The notes beneath the pieces are model-generated. The model ran no database searches, was not told where the DNA came from, and saw only the letters and a list, made by a program, of their open reading frames with translations. From Rhizophagus clarus (taxonomy: Eukaryota > Glomeromycota > Glomeromycetes > Glomerales > Glomeraceae), in contig BLAL01000285.1 in assembly GCA_015698045.1 (NCBI GenBank), positions 2,666,001-2,730,000 on the forward strand: a stretch of 64,000 nt of DNA. The letters are read 5' to 3'. The position numbers and the translations under genes are program-made. How positions within the stretch are numbered: position 1 is the stretch's first letter; each line of letters opens with the position of its first letter. Below are positions 1-11,559 of the stretch, one piece after another.

Positions 1-1023
1 GTCGAAGTGCTTGACTGGCGATGGTCATAGCATCTGATAAATTCTTCACACCATTCGATACGACTGCAAATACTGCCCCTAATTTGCGCAAATAGCTAGG
101 AAGAAGTGATTTACCAGTTTCAGGAAGAAATCTATCTTTTTCAGAAATGTATTAAACCATTTAACTCCTGGCACTCCTGGATCCCTCAACAGTCCAGAAG
201 AAATTGCATTCTGAATCCAAGTAAGGAAAAGTTTAGCCTGCTCTTCATCTCTTTCTAATGATCTAAATACCTGAAGAATATCCTGCTGATCTCAGTTTTT
301 TGAATATCCAGTTATACTTCCATTAGAAATGCGCAAGTCTTTAATTTCAGCAGGACGAATGTAAAGCATGATCATTACATCGGCTAGGGCTTGCACATCG
401 GGTGTCTTAAATACATCATACAAGTCAAGTCTCTCCTTAACTGATTCTAACGAGAAATGGTCTGAAAAGTTGATCCCTTCATTTTTACGTTGCACTCTAC
501 GCTCCTTTTGAATCTTGTTAGATGCGCAGGTTGTTTTGTTGTCTAATGTAGCAGAGATTATTTTTTCTGGGGCATTAAGTTTCCGCAACTCTCTTCAGAA
601 CCTACTAAGACAGGACGTAGTGGTCATAGGGTTAGGGAACGTTATAGTTAAAGCCTTGGCTATCGCCTTTACTTCTTTTTCACTAAGATTATCTTGAACA
701 ATACGCTGAGCTATACTTTCGATGGTTTCTCCGTCTGGGATGATGTTGGATACTTGGCATATATTAACTTCCTCTACTTCATCCCCTCCTTCTTTGGGAA
801 TTGCCCAACTTCTACTTCCGCAAATTCTCTGATCGGGAACTAATACAAACGCCTGCTTTTTGCTAAAATTATACCCTTTTTGGAAGCGCTGACGGTCCTT
901 GTCTCTTTTCAGTTTATCTATCAAAAGCTCGAGTAATGCTGGAGCGTGCTGACTAAGTTCTTCATTACTCATATCTTTATTGAGTTTGTGCTTTGCAACG
1001 TACTTTGTTACAATTGCGGACAT
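1..1023 (-). pseudogene. Tyrosine-recombinase-like gene, broken and cut by window edge
   Basis: Reads on the reverse strand from an ATG at 1021-1023. One frame continues through two in-frame TGA codons (595-597 and 292-294), then shifts by one base near 145-152; the last part lies in another frame and leaves the window at position 1. Visible motifs are RPAEIKDLRIS (recombinase box-I-like, with the arginine), a basic GYSKN stretch, then SYLRKLGA and ASQALR further on, the latter fitting the box-II and histidine/tyrosine region of tyrosine recombinases. The catalytic tyrosine would lie outside the window. Both TGAs fit CGA (Arg) to TGA by C-to-T change. Such enzymes mobilise Crypton-like elements. 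The neighbouring primase-helicase and small ORFs suggest one element. The family call is inferred from motifs and is tentative; the broken state is seen directly. Confidence 0.5.
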
Positions 1024-1343
1024 GGCTGTGTGGGTATAGGTTGTGGAGTAACTACTAGATTATGCGTAACCCTTAGGTTATTCTATATCTGAAAAAGTTC
1101 AATTCGAAAAAAATAAATAATTGTTTTGACATCCATGGTCAGTGAAAGCTATCGGAGGGTTAGGGAAAGGGAAAAGAATATTATAACTTATTATAGGATC
1201 TTTATGAGCCCATCCACTCTGGCCGGGGTATATTTTACATTGATTTGAAAATTGTGGGTAGATAGTATATGCGAAAAAAATTTAGCCATGGAACCCCATT
1301 CTAAGGCTATGAATAGTCTAAAATCGAAATATTATAGTAATAT

Positions 1344-1828
1344 TTAGTAAAACGTTCGTGCTAGAGCTAATATTTGTTTCAGTTCTAAAGCATCTGTCTT
1401 AGTGAACGCATTATATAAAGCATTTGGCCTATGCTTTGAAGGAGCTAAATTCGGATGATGGAGGAATTTCATGAGTATGTTACTCCTCCAAGCTTTCGTC
1501 TCTTCACGCTCCCAGCATAATTTTAATAGTTAACATAAAGTGAAATTGTGCCAATTAGCTTCGAGCAAGATTTGCAATAGATAACCATCATTAGTAAACT
1601 TCTTTCTGATACGATACCCCAAATACGATAGGAGATGAAAGAAAGATAACTTTTTAATATTGGTAATTCATGTAAAGGCGGGATTAAAAGCCTTTCTTCT
1701 CTCCAATACATATACCCTTCGAGTAGCAATTTACGATATGCCGGCCCATTGATAATGATCATACAATTAGTTTTGGGATTATAGATTTTTTTGCGAATCC
1801 CATCTGCCAATTGGTCTAATATGTCCAT
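1344..1828 (-). pseudogene. Small conserved-looking ORF with one frameshift
   Basis: Starts at ATG 1826-1828 (MDILDQLADGIRKK) and runs in one frame to about 1,610, where the first frame goes off. The +1 frame then continues as GYRIRKKFTNDGYLLQ... and, after one TAA (near 1,535), LCWEREETKAW..., ending at TAA 1344-1346. Total is about 160 residues, mixed alpha-helical character, no motif I recognise. It lies head-to-tail upstream of the recombinase-like gene on the same strand, so it may be a companion protein of the same element. The good codon-level continuity across the frameshift is the reason for calling it a decayed gene and not a chance ORF. Function unknown. Confidence 0.4.
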
Positions 1829-1938
1829 AACGTTAGTGTGAAAAGATAATTTATCTCATTATAATACCGATTAATTTAAATACATATTTTATTACAAAAT
1901 TAAAAGTGAAAGAGAGTTTTATATCCTAAAATACTTAC

Positions 1939-2488
1939 ATGGCCTCCTTTACTTGCCCATATATTAAGAGGGATGGTACTATTTGTGGAAATAAATGCTG
2001 GCTCCCTGAAGGGTGTTATAGGCATTGGAAATTGTATGAAAAGAATTTGAAAAAAAGTCCCTGCCTTATTTGTGGATTTCCTACTGATGCTGATTTGGGG
2101 GTATTGTTCCAAAAATTGTTCCAAATATTCTGCAAAGTTTTATTCACACAATTACCAGATGAGGCAGAAACGTAAGGCCGAGACCAAGGCTCTTCAGCCC
2201 ACAAAGACCTCTGAATTATTGGATAAGACCCTTCAACCCAGAATCCCTGAAGCTCCAATTTCTGAATCGGATGATAGTAGTGCTTCAATCCATAAACATT
2301 TATTTCCCGCTTCTTTACAACTATTTGCGGATTTGTTAAGAAGAGATTTAACGGATTCGATCCAAGTTGAAATACTAGGTGATAGGGTTGTAATTAAAGG
2401 CTCAGCTACAAAGTCACCCAGAGTCTATGAAGATCCAGTTTTCGAGTTGGATGATAAGGATACGGGTCTCTACCTCTTTGGAGATTAG
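1939..2488 (+). pseudogene. Small cysteine/histidine-rich (zinc-binding-like) protein, frameshifted
   Basis: Begins MASFTCPYIKRDGTIC. Cys6, Cys16, Cys26 and His29 form a C-x9-C-x9-C-x2-H zinc-ligand pattern, followed by CLIC and, after a one-base shift near 2,100-2,105, CSKNCSK. The second frame then runs to TAG at 2486-2488 through a basic stretch (QMRQKRKAE), a Ser/Asp-rich linker and an acidic tail ending GLYLFGD. Joined it would be about 180 residues. It is the only forward-strand gene of the left-hand element and converges with the primase-helicase gene. A DNA-binding role is plausible from the zinc ligands but is inference. Confidence 0.5.
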
Positions 2489-2660
2489 TGGTTAGCTCAA
2501 AAATCAGAGCACTAGATCCCTTCTGAATTATCTGCCAGAAAGTAAGTAAAAAAATATTATTAGTCGATTATTATATATAATTTTGGTAGAAGACTACGTC
2601 TCAAAGTATGTGACTATGTATCTGACCGGAGTGAGATTTTTTTTTAATGATACCTACTTG

Positions 2661-2757
2661 AATAAGTGTAGTCTTCTTCGTAATCTTATATAAAAAATTG
2701 GAAGAAGACTACACTTTTCTAGATATATATTCGGGCATGGCATTAGCACATATCAAA
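2661..2757. repeat. 15-bp inverted repeat (hairpin) between convergent genes
   Basis: AGTGTAGTCTTCTTC at 2665-2679 is repeated inverted at 2701-2715 with a 21-base spacer, followed by a TCTAGATATATATTCGGG stretch. The same right arm plus downstream sequence recurs twice at 6.48-6.73 kb. It lies between the convergent 3' ends of the zinc-protein and primase-helicase genes, where it could act as a terminator-like or protein-binding site of the element. Confidence 0.7.
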
Positions 2758-2781
2758 TAAATTCTGAATATCTTCTGAAAT

Positions 2782-5700
2782 TTACGTATTATCAACTTTG
2801 CTAGAACTAGAAAGATTACCTAATAATTCATCGTGTGGGATCTTACTATATCCATATCGAGTATCTTCACCATTTTCCCAATAAATTTCTTCCTCTGTTT
2901 GGTATGAAGAAAACTTGGGAGCATTCTTGCTATCGAATAAACCAACTAAATGATAATATCTTTGACTCTTATTAACAGCTTTAAATTTCAATCTATAAGT
3001 TGCGTAAAGGGATGCATTTAATAAACCAAGTTTCGCTCAGATTGTTTTTAATCCTGATTTTTTAGCACTGCGTGATGCATCTGTATTATCAAATACTCGA
3101 GCCATTTTAGGTACTAAACCCTGGAGATACGATGTCAATTTGGAAGTGTTCAAGCACTTTTTGACATCATCAGATTTATATTGTGTCCTATCGTCAATGT
3201 CTTTAGCAGGTGTACAGATCCTTAGTAATTCCAAGCAAATTCGATGCCTCTCAGCTCAAGTAGCTATGATAAGTTTATCTTCTCTATAATCTTTGCGAAT
3301 GATAGCCTTAACAGCTGTTTCATTGTTAATGCCAGCATCTCGTAACTGTCTATAAGCTCTGAACCATTTCATATAATTATAATTCCCATACTTTGATATG
3401 AATTCTTCAGTCAATGATTCAGGCGAAATCTCATAACATTCTACAATATGATGCCAGTCTAGAGATCGCATTTCCTCTAAAGTCTTCTTTGGCTTATTTT
3501 CCAAAATCTCGGCTATCTCATAATCAAGAATATGGGTATTTGAAATATCTGAAATTTTTTCCGCTTTAATGATAGATGAACTCACCTTTACTGTCTGGAA
3601 TAATGATATCATATTATCTTTAGGTTTAGGAATAAGTTCTATGATAGAAATTACCATACCAGCATTTCGGAGAAAATCAATCATTCTCCAGCCAAATAAA
3701 CGATGAGATCAAAATTTTTCTAACATATATGCAACCTATAAACGAATAGTTAGTACTTCCTTATTCTGAATAATAGAGTTGATATCTGGAAATATTTCTC
3801 TATTCTGAAGCTCTTGGGGGAGACATTCGCGTTTAGCATTCAACAACCATTGAAATAGCCCTTCTTCTGTAATGGAAACATTAGACGATCTTTACTCGAT
3901 ATGACATATATAATCTTTAATGTACCGCATGCAGAATAACATCTGATTCGTTCTGGCGTTTGTTTCTATATAGCTATTAAAGAGACAAAATGCTCGCTCA
4001 AAATTAGGATTAGTGTAAGATACTCCTATTTTTAGAGTGCTAGTATAAGCAACTAGGTCTACGGCTTTCCATGCTTCTTCAACGTTACTGAAATCGTGAG
4101 CCTTTTCTACTGGATCAGATTTACCATGATATTCCTTAATCTGTAGTTCTGGAAAATCGGTCTTAAGAGCACAAACAATCTCTTGCACATCCTTTTTGAG
4201 ATGGCAGATAAGCGAAGCGTTTTTCTGATTCTCAAAAGGTAGTAAAGACATTTGCTTGACCCAATCCCAGAGTTCAGCTAATACAGTTTCTTTATTGGGA
4301 GCCAAGCGGAATGTCTTACCTTCCTGTAGTTGATAAGTGTTATGGATAATTGAAAATACTCTATCCTTGCGAAAGGCCTTAATCCATTCAATGTTGAGGT
4401 CAGTTAAGTCATTGTCCATTACAATAATGCGCCTTGCATCTTGTATTAATTTATATAATTTTTCTATCGATTGTCCTGCCAAACGACTTTGTGCTTGAGC
4501 AATTATAGACACTATTTCATCAAGCCACAGGTCATAATGGATTAGAAGACATTTGCATTTTTTATTACATTTACAATTATTGGTAATACGATGTAAGCTT
4601 TCTATTTGGCATACTACCCTCTTATGATCAGGTAGATTTATATTACCATCGATATCACAATATGACTTAAGATTAAGCCTTGTAGTAACAGCGTTTGAGT
4701 AAGAATAGCACGTGAATAATACTAGCAAATTTACATCATTAGGGATAGCCAAATTTTCAAGAATATAAGTTTTTCCTATTTCCCAAGGCGACCCCACATA
4801 AATATCGTCTTCATTGGGTAATGGTCTTACATACCTTTCATTATAAGTTTCTGTAGTCGTAAGGGTCTCACTATATTTGACCCAAGATGGTATTTTTACG
4901 AAGGCTTTAGAGAAGCCCGGAGCTTTTACCTTGTGGGAGGATTGTGGAGGATTTTTATTTTCTTGCTGAATTTTTTCTGCAATAGATGGGTCGCATTCAA
5001 AAACTTTTCCTGGTTCATCACTACATTGCCAGAAGCATTTTACAATGAATGTTCCACTGCTGGCATATACACGACCAAACCATCACTGATCCTTGTCATG
5101 TATATGTTTACATAGTGGACATTCTAGTGAAGCTTTTCGGTTAAAATATATGAAGTTTTGCGAATCATTTTCCTTGATATTCCAATCTCTAAGATAGTTA
5201 GAATGCTTTTGCAAAACTAAGTTCACACATTTTTGTAATATATCCCGATTCACGAATATTCTTAATGAATTATTATTTTTTTCTATGCTAAGCATTCAAG
5301 GTCTTACTTCAAGTCCTAAGCTAGTAGGTGGTTGAACCCTAGCTCATTCTACCCATTATCTAGTGAGAACTGAAGAATGCGCTTCACATGACCTTTTTTT
5401 GCTGAACCAATTAGGCAAAGGTTAAAATTGTGACCGGATAATTTCTGATCAATAAACATACTAAATTTTCACCAGTTATAGTATATACTAATTCAGTGAA
5501 TGATTTGAGTTCATGGTGATCTACGAGAAGAACTAGTGCATATAAAATATGGTAGCTACACTTGCTATAGTCCGATGATGTAGCGGTTACCAATCCTTTG
5601 AGAATATCTTCCCAGTTACAATTGAAAATTCGATACAAAGCTCTTATAAAAGAACAACAAATTCGAATAAACACTTCTTGTGTCTTAACACCAGTTGTTT

Positions 5701-6328
5701 CCATATCTTTCTGCGAAGCATCTATGTCAATCACAACTCTTAAAGGTTTTTGACCATTAATACATTCGTGAATCCTGGGTAAACCATATACTTCTGAAAT
5801 GTCGTCTGCAACAGAAAACTTTGGGGCTTGATCGTCTTGATTGATTTTTATAACCAATTTATCTCTCACCTCATCCCGGTCATAAGCATTATATAAGCTA
5901 GACCCTTTTTCATTCAGAAAGAGAAATGAATAGATTGGGAGATATTCCAATGACCCCTTTTCATCTTACATATCTCTAGGTAATAATAGGAAAATTTCTC
6001 GAATGGTATTTAGCAAGTCCTTGGGAGTGAAGTCATTATTAAACTTTTCTTGTCTTAAAGTGTATGTTGCATTAATCTTTTGCTCTTGTACATTTAGTAG
6101 CTGAATTGATAGAGTCTTAGTAATGCTAGTTGGGGCACAGGTAGTTTCTTCATTATCCGACTCATAATTAGACTTATAGTCATTATAATCATCTGACTCT
6201 AAGTCAGATCTATTATCAGTACAACTGCTTGAGTCACTTAAACATTCATCGGGGCCAGCGTCATTATAGCGAAGGGCTGGAGCGATTCTGGTACGATCAG
6301 TTTGGTCAAAATTAGTTGGTGTATGCAT
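2782..6328 (-). pseudogene. Primase-helicase (AEP primase + origin-binding-type SF2 helicase), decayed
   Basis: One reverse-strand gene of about 1,180 codons starting MHTPTNFDQTD at 6328. Order: acidic N-terminus; archaeo-eukaryotic primase core with the metal-binding VIDID pair (Asp about residues 201 and 203) and an SSDYSKCSYH motif; FNRK...CPLCKHIH zinc knuckle (5,083-5,150); helicase with Walker A GSPWEIGKT (4,768-4,794), QIESLH motif and Walker B LDEI (about 4,515), and a C-terminal region to 2782. The layout matches the UL52-like primase plus Herpes_ori_bp-type helicase fusions known in eukaryotic genomes and large DNA elements. Breaks: TAA 5966, frameshifts and a TAG near 5,345-5,470, TGA 5296, TGA 5083, TAA 3892, TAG 3736, TGA 3709, TGA 3256, TGA 3037. 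Nearly all fit C-to-T type change. It was probably the replication protein of the element that also holds the recombinase-like gene. Confidence 0.75.
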
Positions 6329-6469
6329 GATGTTAGTTCGAAAAGTTATACTATCTCCATAAAATTCAGAAATGTTTAATTTATTTTTTCCGGAGGATGT
6401 AAAAAGAGGCGTATAGCAACCCAGTAAGCAAATCGTAAATAAAAAGGAAATGGGTATATACTTTTAGAT

Positions 6470-6975
6470 GGGGGTAACTTCAGAATTATTATATAAAATA
6501 TTGGAAGAAACCCTCATCTTCCTAGATATGTACTCGGGTATGGTATAAATAGGCTGGCTATGATAATACATATCACACCTCCAACCATGGGACGCAAAAT
6601 TGGAGTAAATCATAAATAAAAGACAAGCGGATATATCTGAAAAGTGTAGTATTTTTCGTAATCTATTATATAAAAATTGGAAGAAGACTACACTTTTCTA
6701 GGTATGTACTCAGGTATGGTATAAATACATATAAAATAACAAATCATGTGGAGTAAAATCAGCTCAAAAAATTTAAAACTTCAAATATAATTTTATCTAT
6801 TAAATAAAGTAGTTTCATCATTTATAATAACTAGTTTTATCAATTTAGTTTCATTATTAAGAGTAAGCAAATAATGCACCTCCAACCACGGATACAAAAT
6901 TGGTATACATATACCAGCAACAAATAGGCTAGACTAAGATAATGCATAGTGCACCTCCAATTCTGGATACAAAAA
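6470..6975. repeat. Upstream repeats of the primase-helicase gene
   Basis: Two copies about 175 bp apart of a TTGGAAGAAGACTACACTTT / TCTAGgTATGTACTCgGGTATGG block (6,500 and 6,675), related to the hairpin at 2.7 kb. The second copy again pairs AAAAGTGTAG with CTACACTTTT. Three copies of a GCACCTCCAA-nnnn-GGATAC motif lie at about 6,571, 6,877 and 6,950. Position just upstream of the gene start suggests promoter or origin iterons of the element. Confidence 0.55.
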
Positions 6976-7610
6976 AATACCATATCCTTGGGATACGATC
7001 AGGTGGCACAAATGCATATATATTGGGTTTCAGAAATTTTTCCAGAACATCCCCATCACTAGCCTGTAACTATGTGAGGGTGTTCTATCACTGGAACAGT
7101 ATCACGTGACTATAGCGCAGTAAGACGCAGTATAGATTTGCTTAATTTCAGCCAACACTATTCCACAATTTCAGCTAGATCTTTGGATATAATGATTCGG
7201 CATCCAAGCTAGCATAAAACTAATTCAGAATTGGCAACTAATAGAATCACTTTAGTTCCATGCCAGTTCCTCAACAGTTCTATAACAGTTCTATGACACC
7301 ATCATAGCACCATCGTGTTGCTAAGCTGGATTCTCAAATCATGTCTCTAAAAAGATCAGCCGGAATTATAGCATAGTGTCAGCCAAAATTAAACGCAAAT
7401 TTACTGCGCCACCCGACATGATATTTTTTTTTACCAAATTTTGGGATCTAGAAAGGCAACCAAATAGGCGCAAATTCTTAATATAGAACTAGTGTCCAAA
7501 CTAGCATAGAGGGCCGGCACCCTCATTATAGAATCAGGTATTCAAAGAAGTCTGGAAAGCCAGAACCAACAATAAAGATTTTATTATGTAAACGGATTAG
7601 GAACAAGAAG
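6976..7610. other. No gene seen
   Basis: Mixed-composition sequence with short imperfect repeats (for example AACAGTTCTAT twice near 7,275) but no open frame or RNA gene I can support. Confidence 0.5.
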
Positions 7611-7614
7611 AAAG

Positions 7615-7958
7615 CAGTCACTATTAGATTATGACATCACCATTAAATCAAAGCACTATCGGTCATCATTAGACTATGAAGTTACCACCATATTATACAG
7701 AAAACATTTGAAATAATGATATAAACACAAAGGAGCTACCCATAAGTAGGTTATGAAATCACTATCAGATTATGGACAGTAGATTATGAAGTTACCACCA
7801 GATCATGAAATTAGATTATGATATCACCATTATATTATGAAGTTACCATTATATTATGAAAACACCGATAGACTATGAAGTTACCATTATATTATGAAGT
7901 TACTAATATATTATGAAATCACCTATAGACTATGAAGTTGCCTTCATAACCTAATTTA
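7615..7958. repeat. Degenerate tandem repeat, core ATTATGAAGTTACCA
   Basis: About 15 imperfect copies of a unit near 20 bp, alternating (A/T)TTATGAAGTTACC and (A/T)TTATGAAATCACC, seen most clearly from 7,780 to 7,940. Confidence 0.75.
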
Positions 7959-8008
7959 AGTCGCCGGTAACTTCATAATATAATTATATTATGAAGTTAC
8001 CGGCGACT
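7959..8008. repeat. Perfect 50-bp palindrome
   Basis: Arms of 25 bp (AGTCGCCGGTAACTTCATAA... and its exact reverse complement) meet with no spacer. The arms contain the GAAGTTACC core of the tandem repeat immediately to the left, so the palindrome looks like a head-to-head junction of that repeat. Confidence 0.9.
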
Positions 8009-8009
8009 A

Positions 8010-9295
8010 ACCAATAGTTTAGATATCAGGGTCTGTATAATATTCATAATATTAAACTTACCTTTTGTTAAGTTTATTTTTTATCAGTAAACTAGTGTAG
8101 TATTTAGTAATAAATGATTTTTCATAATGTTAAAGTTTTAAAAAAATTATAAGGAAGTTTATAATATATAAACTTTTAAAAAATATTATAATAAATGTAT
8201 TTTTATTTCTTTAGCAAGTTTATTTAAAATGATAAAGATGGTTTTAAATGTTATTTTTAACTTATTTAATAAAAACCTTTTTTTTTCACCAAGTGATCAG
8301 TAAAGAAATTTCCTTTTTTTAAAAGTCTGTATAATCTTGTATAATAAAATTTCTATTTTTTTAAATTTTTTTTTTGGATTTATATAATGTTATGTGATTT
8401 AAACTAACTAATAATAACTAATAAAAATATGCTAATTAGACAATTAGACTTATTAAACTTATTCTAATAATAGTTAAAATAAAATTAATTAAAATATTAA
8501 AATTTAATAACTGATTATTAAATAAGTTTTTTTAAATATATTTCAATAAAAAAAAGTCATTTTGTATTTATTTCAAATATAATATATCTATTATTTTACT
8601 ACCTGATCAAAAAGTATCAAAATGATAATACTTTTATTGGGTGTAAAGCTATATATGATCAGTCCTGTAACCAATATAGCTTACTTTTTCATTCAATAAT
8701 ATGTATATACTGTACTTTTACATTTTCTGCATAATAAAATGTTTTATTTTTTACATTATTGTTTATTTGAAGATTATATTAATTTTAAAGAATAAATATA
8801 TAAATTTTTATTTTTTAAAAATTATTTCAATGAAAATACTTGATCATGCAACTGCCAAATGGTAAAAAAAGAATTTATAGATAGAATAGTTTTTATCAGA
8901 TTTTGCTTTGAAAATTAGTTTTATAATCAACCGAATAGATTATACTTTAAAATATCATATTTTTTAGGCTTTGTTTTGCGTCATAACCGTATGATAAAAT
9001 ATTCAATTCTTCCTCACCATACTTTAAAGATTTGGAAAATTACACAAATTTGGAATAGTGCATGTAAAAGAAGAATGTACTGCTGAAAAATTATTTGGCC
9101 GGTAAATTTTAAAAAACGATAAAATTGACGCATGATTCGTGATTTATAGTATATTCTGGGGACTAGTACGCGTACTAACCCCAAAAAATTTATTAATTTT
9201 CACCCCAATGTGATCAAAGATAATCAAAAAAATCCCCAGCGTTGGGGATCATATGGATGGTTCATATGACAATATTATGAATCCCCACTTTGTGT
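8010..9295. other. AT-rich intergenic, no gene seen
   Basis: Homopolymer-rich AT sequence, rising in GC from about 9,100. A 14-bp palindrome TAGTACGCGTACTA sits near 9,165. No supported coding frame. Confidence 0.5.
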
Positions 9296-9299
9296 CGGG

Positions 9300-9325
9300 T
9301 TCCGTGACGTCGTTTGACGTCTTCG
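9300..9325 (+). promoter_or_regulatory. Two CRE-like TGACGTC half-sites
   Basis: TGACGTC occurs twice within about 18 bp (near 9,304 and 9,315), roughly 370 bp upstream of the phosphotransferase ATG, in a locally GC-richer stretch. TGACGTC is the core of ATF/CREB-type bZIP sites. A role in this promoter is inferred from position only. Confidence 0.4.
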
Positions 9326-9685
9326 GTTCCAAGTATGGTATTCTTCAAGAAGGAGAACATTTATTTAATCAACGCCAAACTTAGTTAATTAGAACTTTTA
9401 TGTAAACCGAGACCGCCGAAATTGGCGCCAAATTGATGTGGGCCTTTTTTAGCACGCGAGAATGTATATATATAAATATATAATTATATGGTCATGCTTT
9501 GCATGCACGATATGCAGATTCCTAAGATTCCTGATTAAATTTTTTCAATCTATTTTTTTACGTGTATCAGTATTAGAACGTAAAATATAATTTAAACTTC
9601 TGGTGTCTAACGTCATAGCAAGTAAATTATCTTGTAACCAGTTTTAAAAAGGCGATCGTGCTTAAGAAATTTTTTATTAGTAATA

Positions 9686-11413
9686 ATGGTCGGCTTTTTG
9701 GATTCAGATTACGTCGGGGAGGCCGGCCTTAGCAATCTGAAACTATACAAATATTCTGCAATTGACAAGTCACCAATTGCAAACCATGTACTAAAACCAT
9801 ATTGGAATTGGGCTGTTACGCTTTTCCCCTTATGGATGGCGTGAGTTATATATAATATTCTCGTTCTTAATAATGAATCGTAAAACGTATATTAACTGGT
9901 TAATTTCTTTCGGTCATTAATTTTTGTCCATTAGACCAAATTTGATTACATTATGTGGTTTAGGCTTTGTTTTTTTAAACGTATTGGGTGTAATAATTTG
10001 GATTCCAGATCTCGTAGGTCCCGGCCCACGTTGGCTATATTGGAGGTAATTAGTTGTCTGGATCGTTAAGTCGGATGATTGATTTAATTGTAAAAAAAAA
10101 AAAAAAACGTTCGGAAAATTCCGAAAGGTTTTTTAATTTTTTTTTTTTTTATCTATTTTTTTTTTTATGATTTTACATATTATTCATATTTTGTTATTGA
10201 CATTGTGCTACTTTTTTTAAAAAAATTAAAGTTTTCCGGTCGGGTTATGGCTTTACTCAACATTTGATAATGTTGATGGCAAACAAGCTCGCAGAACAGG
10301 AACTTCGTCACCTCTTGGAGAACTTTTTGATCATGGCTGTGATGCTTTGAATTGTTCTTTTGGTTCATTAGTTTTCTCAGCTGCATTAGGGATGGGACAC
10401 AGTTATCGTTCTGCAGCTTTATTCCTTTTTTCAGTTATTCCTTTTTTTTTCTCCACTTGGGAAGAATATCATACTGGAGTTTTATACTTAGGATATATTA
10501 ACGGTCCTACTGAAGGACTACTAATAGCCTGTCTCTTACAACTTTCATCAGCCATTGCAGGTAACCAACCTGTAAATTGTCATTATTCAGCTTAATCCTT
10601 TTATCCTTTTATTTAAAAAAAGAACTCTTTTATGTTTTTAATAATAGGGCCAGAATGGTGGACACAAGATTTACGAACTCTATTTGAAGGCTCAGTGCCT
10701 TCATTCATTCCGAAAGGATGGACTACTACAGATATATTACTAGCTGCAATGGGTTTCTCGGTGTGCACATTACACGTTCCTGCAAGGTAACTAAATTTTC
10801 ATTTTGTGGAATTTCAAGTGTGTCTTTTTTAAAACTTGTAATGTTGTTTCCTTATAGTTTTTATAACGTATACGAGGCTTGCAAACGAAGGAAAAAATCT
10901 TTTCTTTTGACACTATCTGAACTTTTTTCAATAGCTATATATACACTCTGTGCATACTTTTGGCTTGTATCTCCTCATTCATATATCCTAAAAGATCAAC
11001 ACTTTATCCTGTTCGAATTAACGCTTGGCATCGTATTTGGGCGTGTTGCTACTAAAATTATATTGGCACACTTAACCAAAATGAAATTTCCGATGTACAC
11101 TGTATTGTTAATTCCTTTGTTTGGGGGCGCAGTATTGACAAATATTCCCATTTTATTTAATACGTGAGTTTTTTATTACAAAAAAATATTTTATTACAAA
11201 TCAATTAATTTTCTAATTATTTATCAAAATTATACAAGTGGCGAGATTTTGTCACGCGAGGCCGAATACATTTATCTATGTGCTTACTTTATTTTCGCCA
11301 CAGTTGCCTACTTCCACTGGGCCGCTCTAGTTATAAGAAGATTTTGTTCATACTTAAAAATTAAATGTTTCAGTATTCCATACGGAAAACAAGGTTCGAA
11401 AAAAACTACGTAA
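9686..11413 (+). CDS. CDP-alcohol phosphotransferase (choline/ethanolaminephosphotransferase)
   Basis: Last step of the Kennedy pathway: transfers phosphocholine or phosphoethanolamine from the CDP form to diacylglycerol in the ER/Golgi membrane. Exons 9686-9840, 9935-10045, 10232-10560, 10648-10786, 10858-11163 and 11239-11413 join in frame to 404 residues, normal for the family. Exon 3 holds the catalytic CDP-OH-P motif, D-G-x2-A-R-x8-G-x3-D-x3-D, complete as DGKQARRTG...GELFDHGCD. Several hydrophobic membrane segments follow, and HLTKMKFP is typical of eukaryotic members. Start chosen at ATG 9686 (MVGFLDSDYVGEAGL), which fits family N-termini. The C-terminus is uncertain: reading on gives a stop at 11411-11413, while a weak GTTCGA donor after GKQ joined to an acceptor at about 11,519 would give an acidic DEEEHEEEQ tail ending at 11557. 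Choline versus ethanolamine preference cannot be told. It looks intact. Confidence 0.93.
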
Positions 11414-11559
11414 TTATCTTTTTTCCTTTCCTTATGTATTCAAAGGACGTTGACGATATGGCTTTCCATTGTATGTTTAATTAATAATTTAAAATGTTTT
11501 GATTCTCAACCTTTAGATGAAGAAGAACATGAAGAAGAACAGGAAATTCTGTCATAGAA

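Noticed and set aside
595-3258. Repeated in-frame TGA as a recoded codon (UGA = Trp)
   Set aside because: The reading continues well through TGA, but frameshifts and TAA/TAG stops occur in the same genes, TGG is used for Trp, and Arg fits better at several sites. Decay explains it.
1-6328. An integrated large DNA virus because of the primase-helicase
   Set aside because: This protein type is also common in eukaryotic mobile elements. No capsid, polymerase or packaging gene is visible, so viral origin is not supported.
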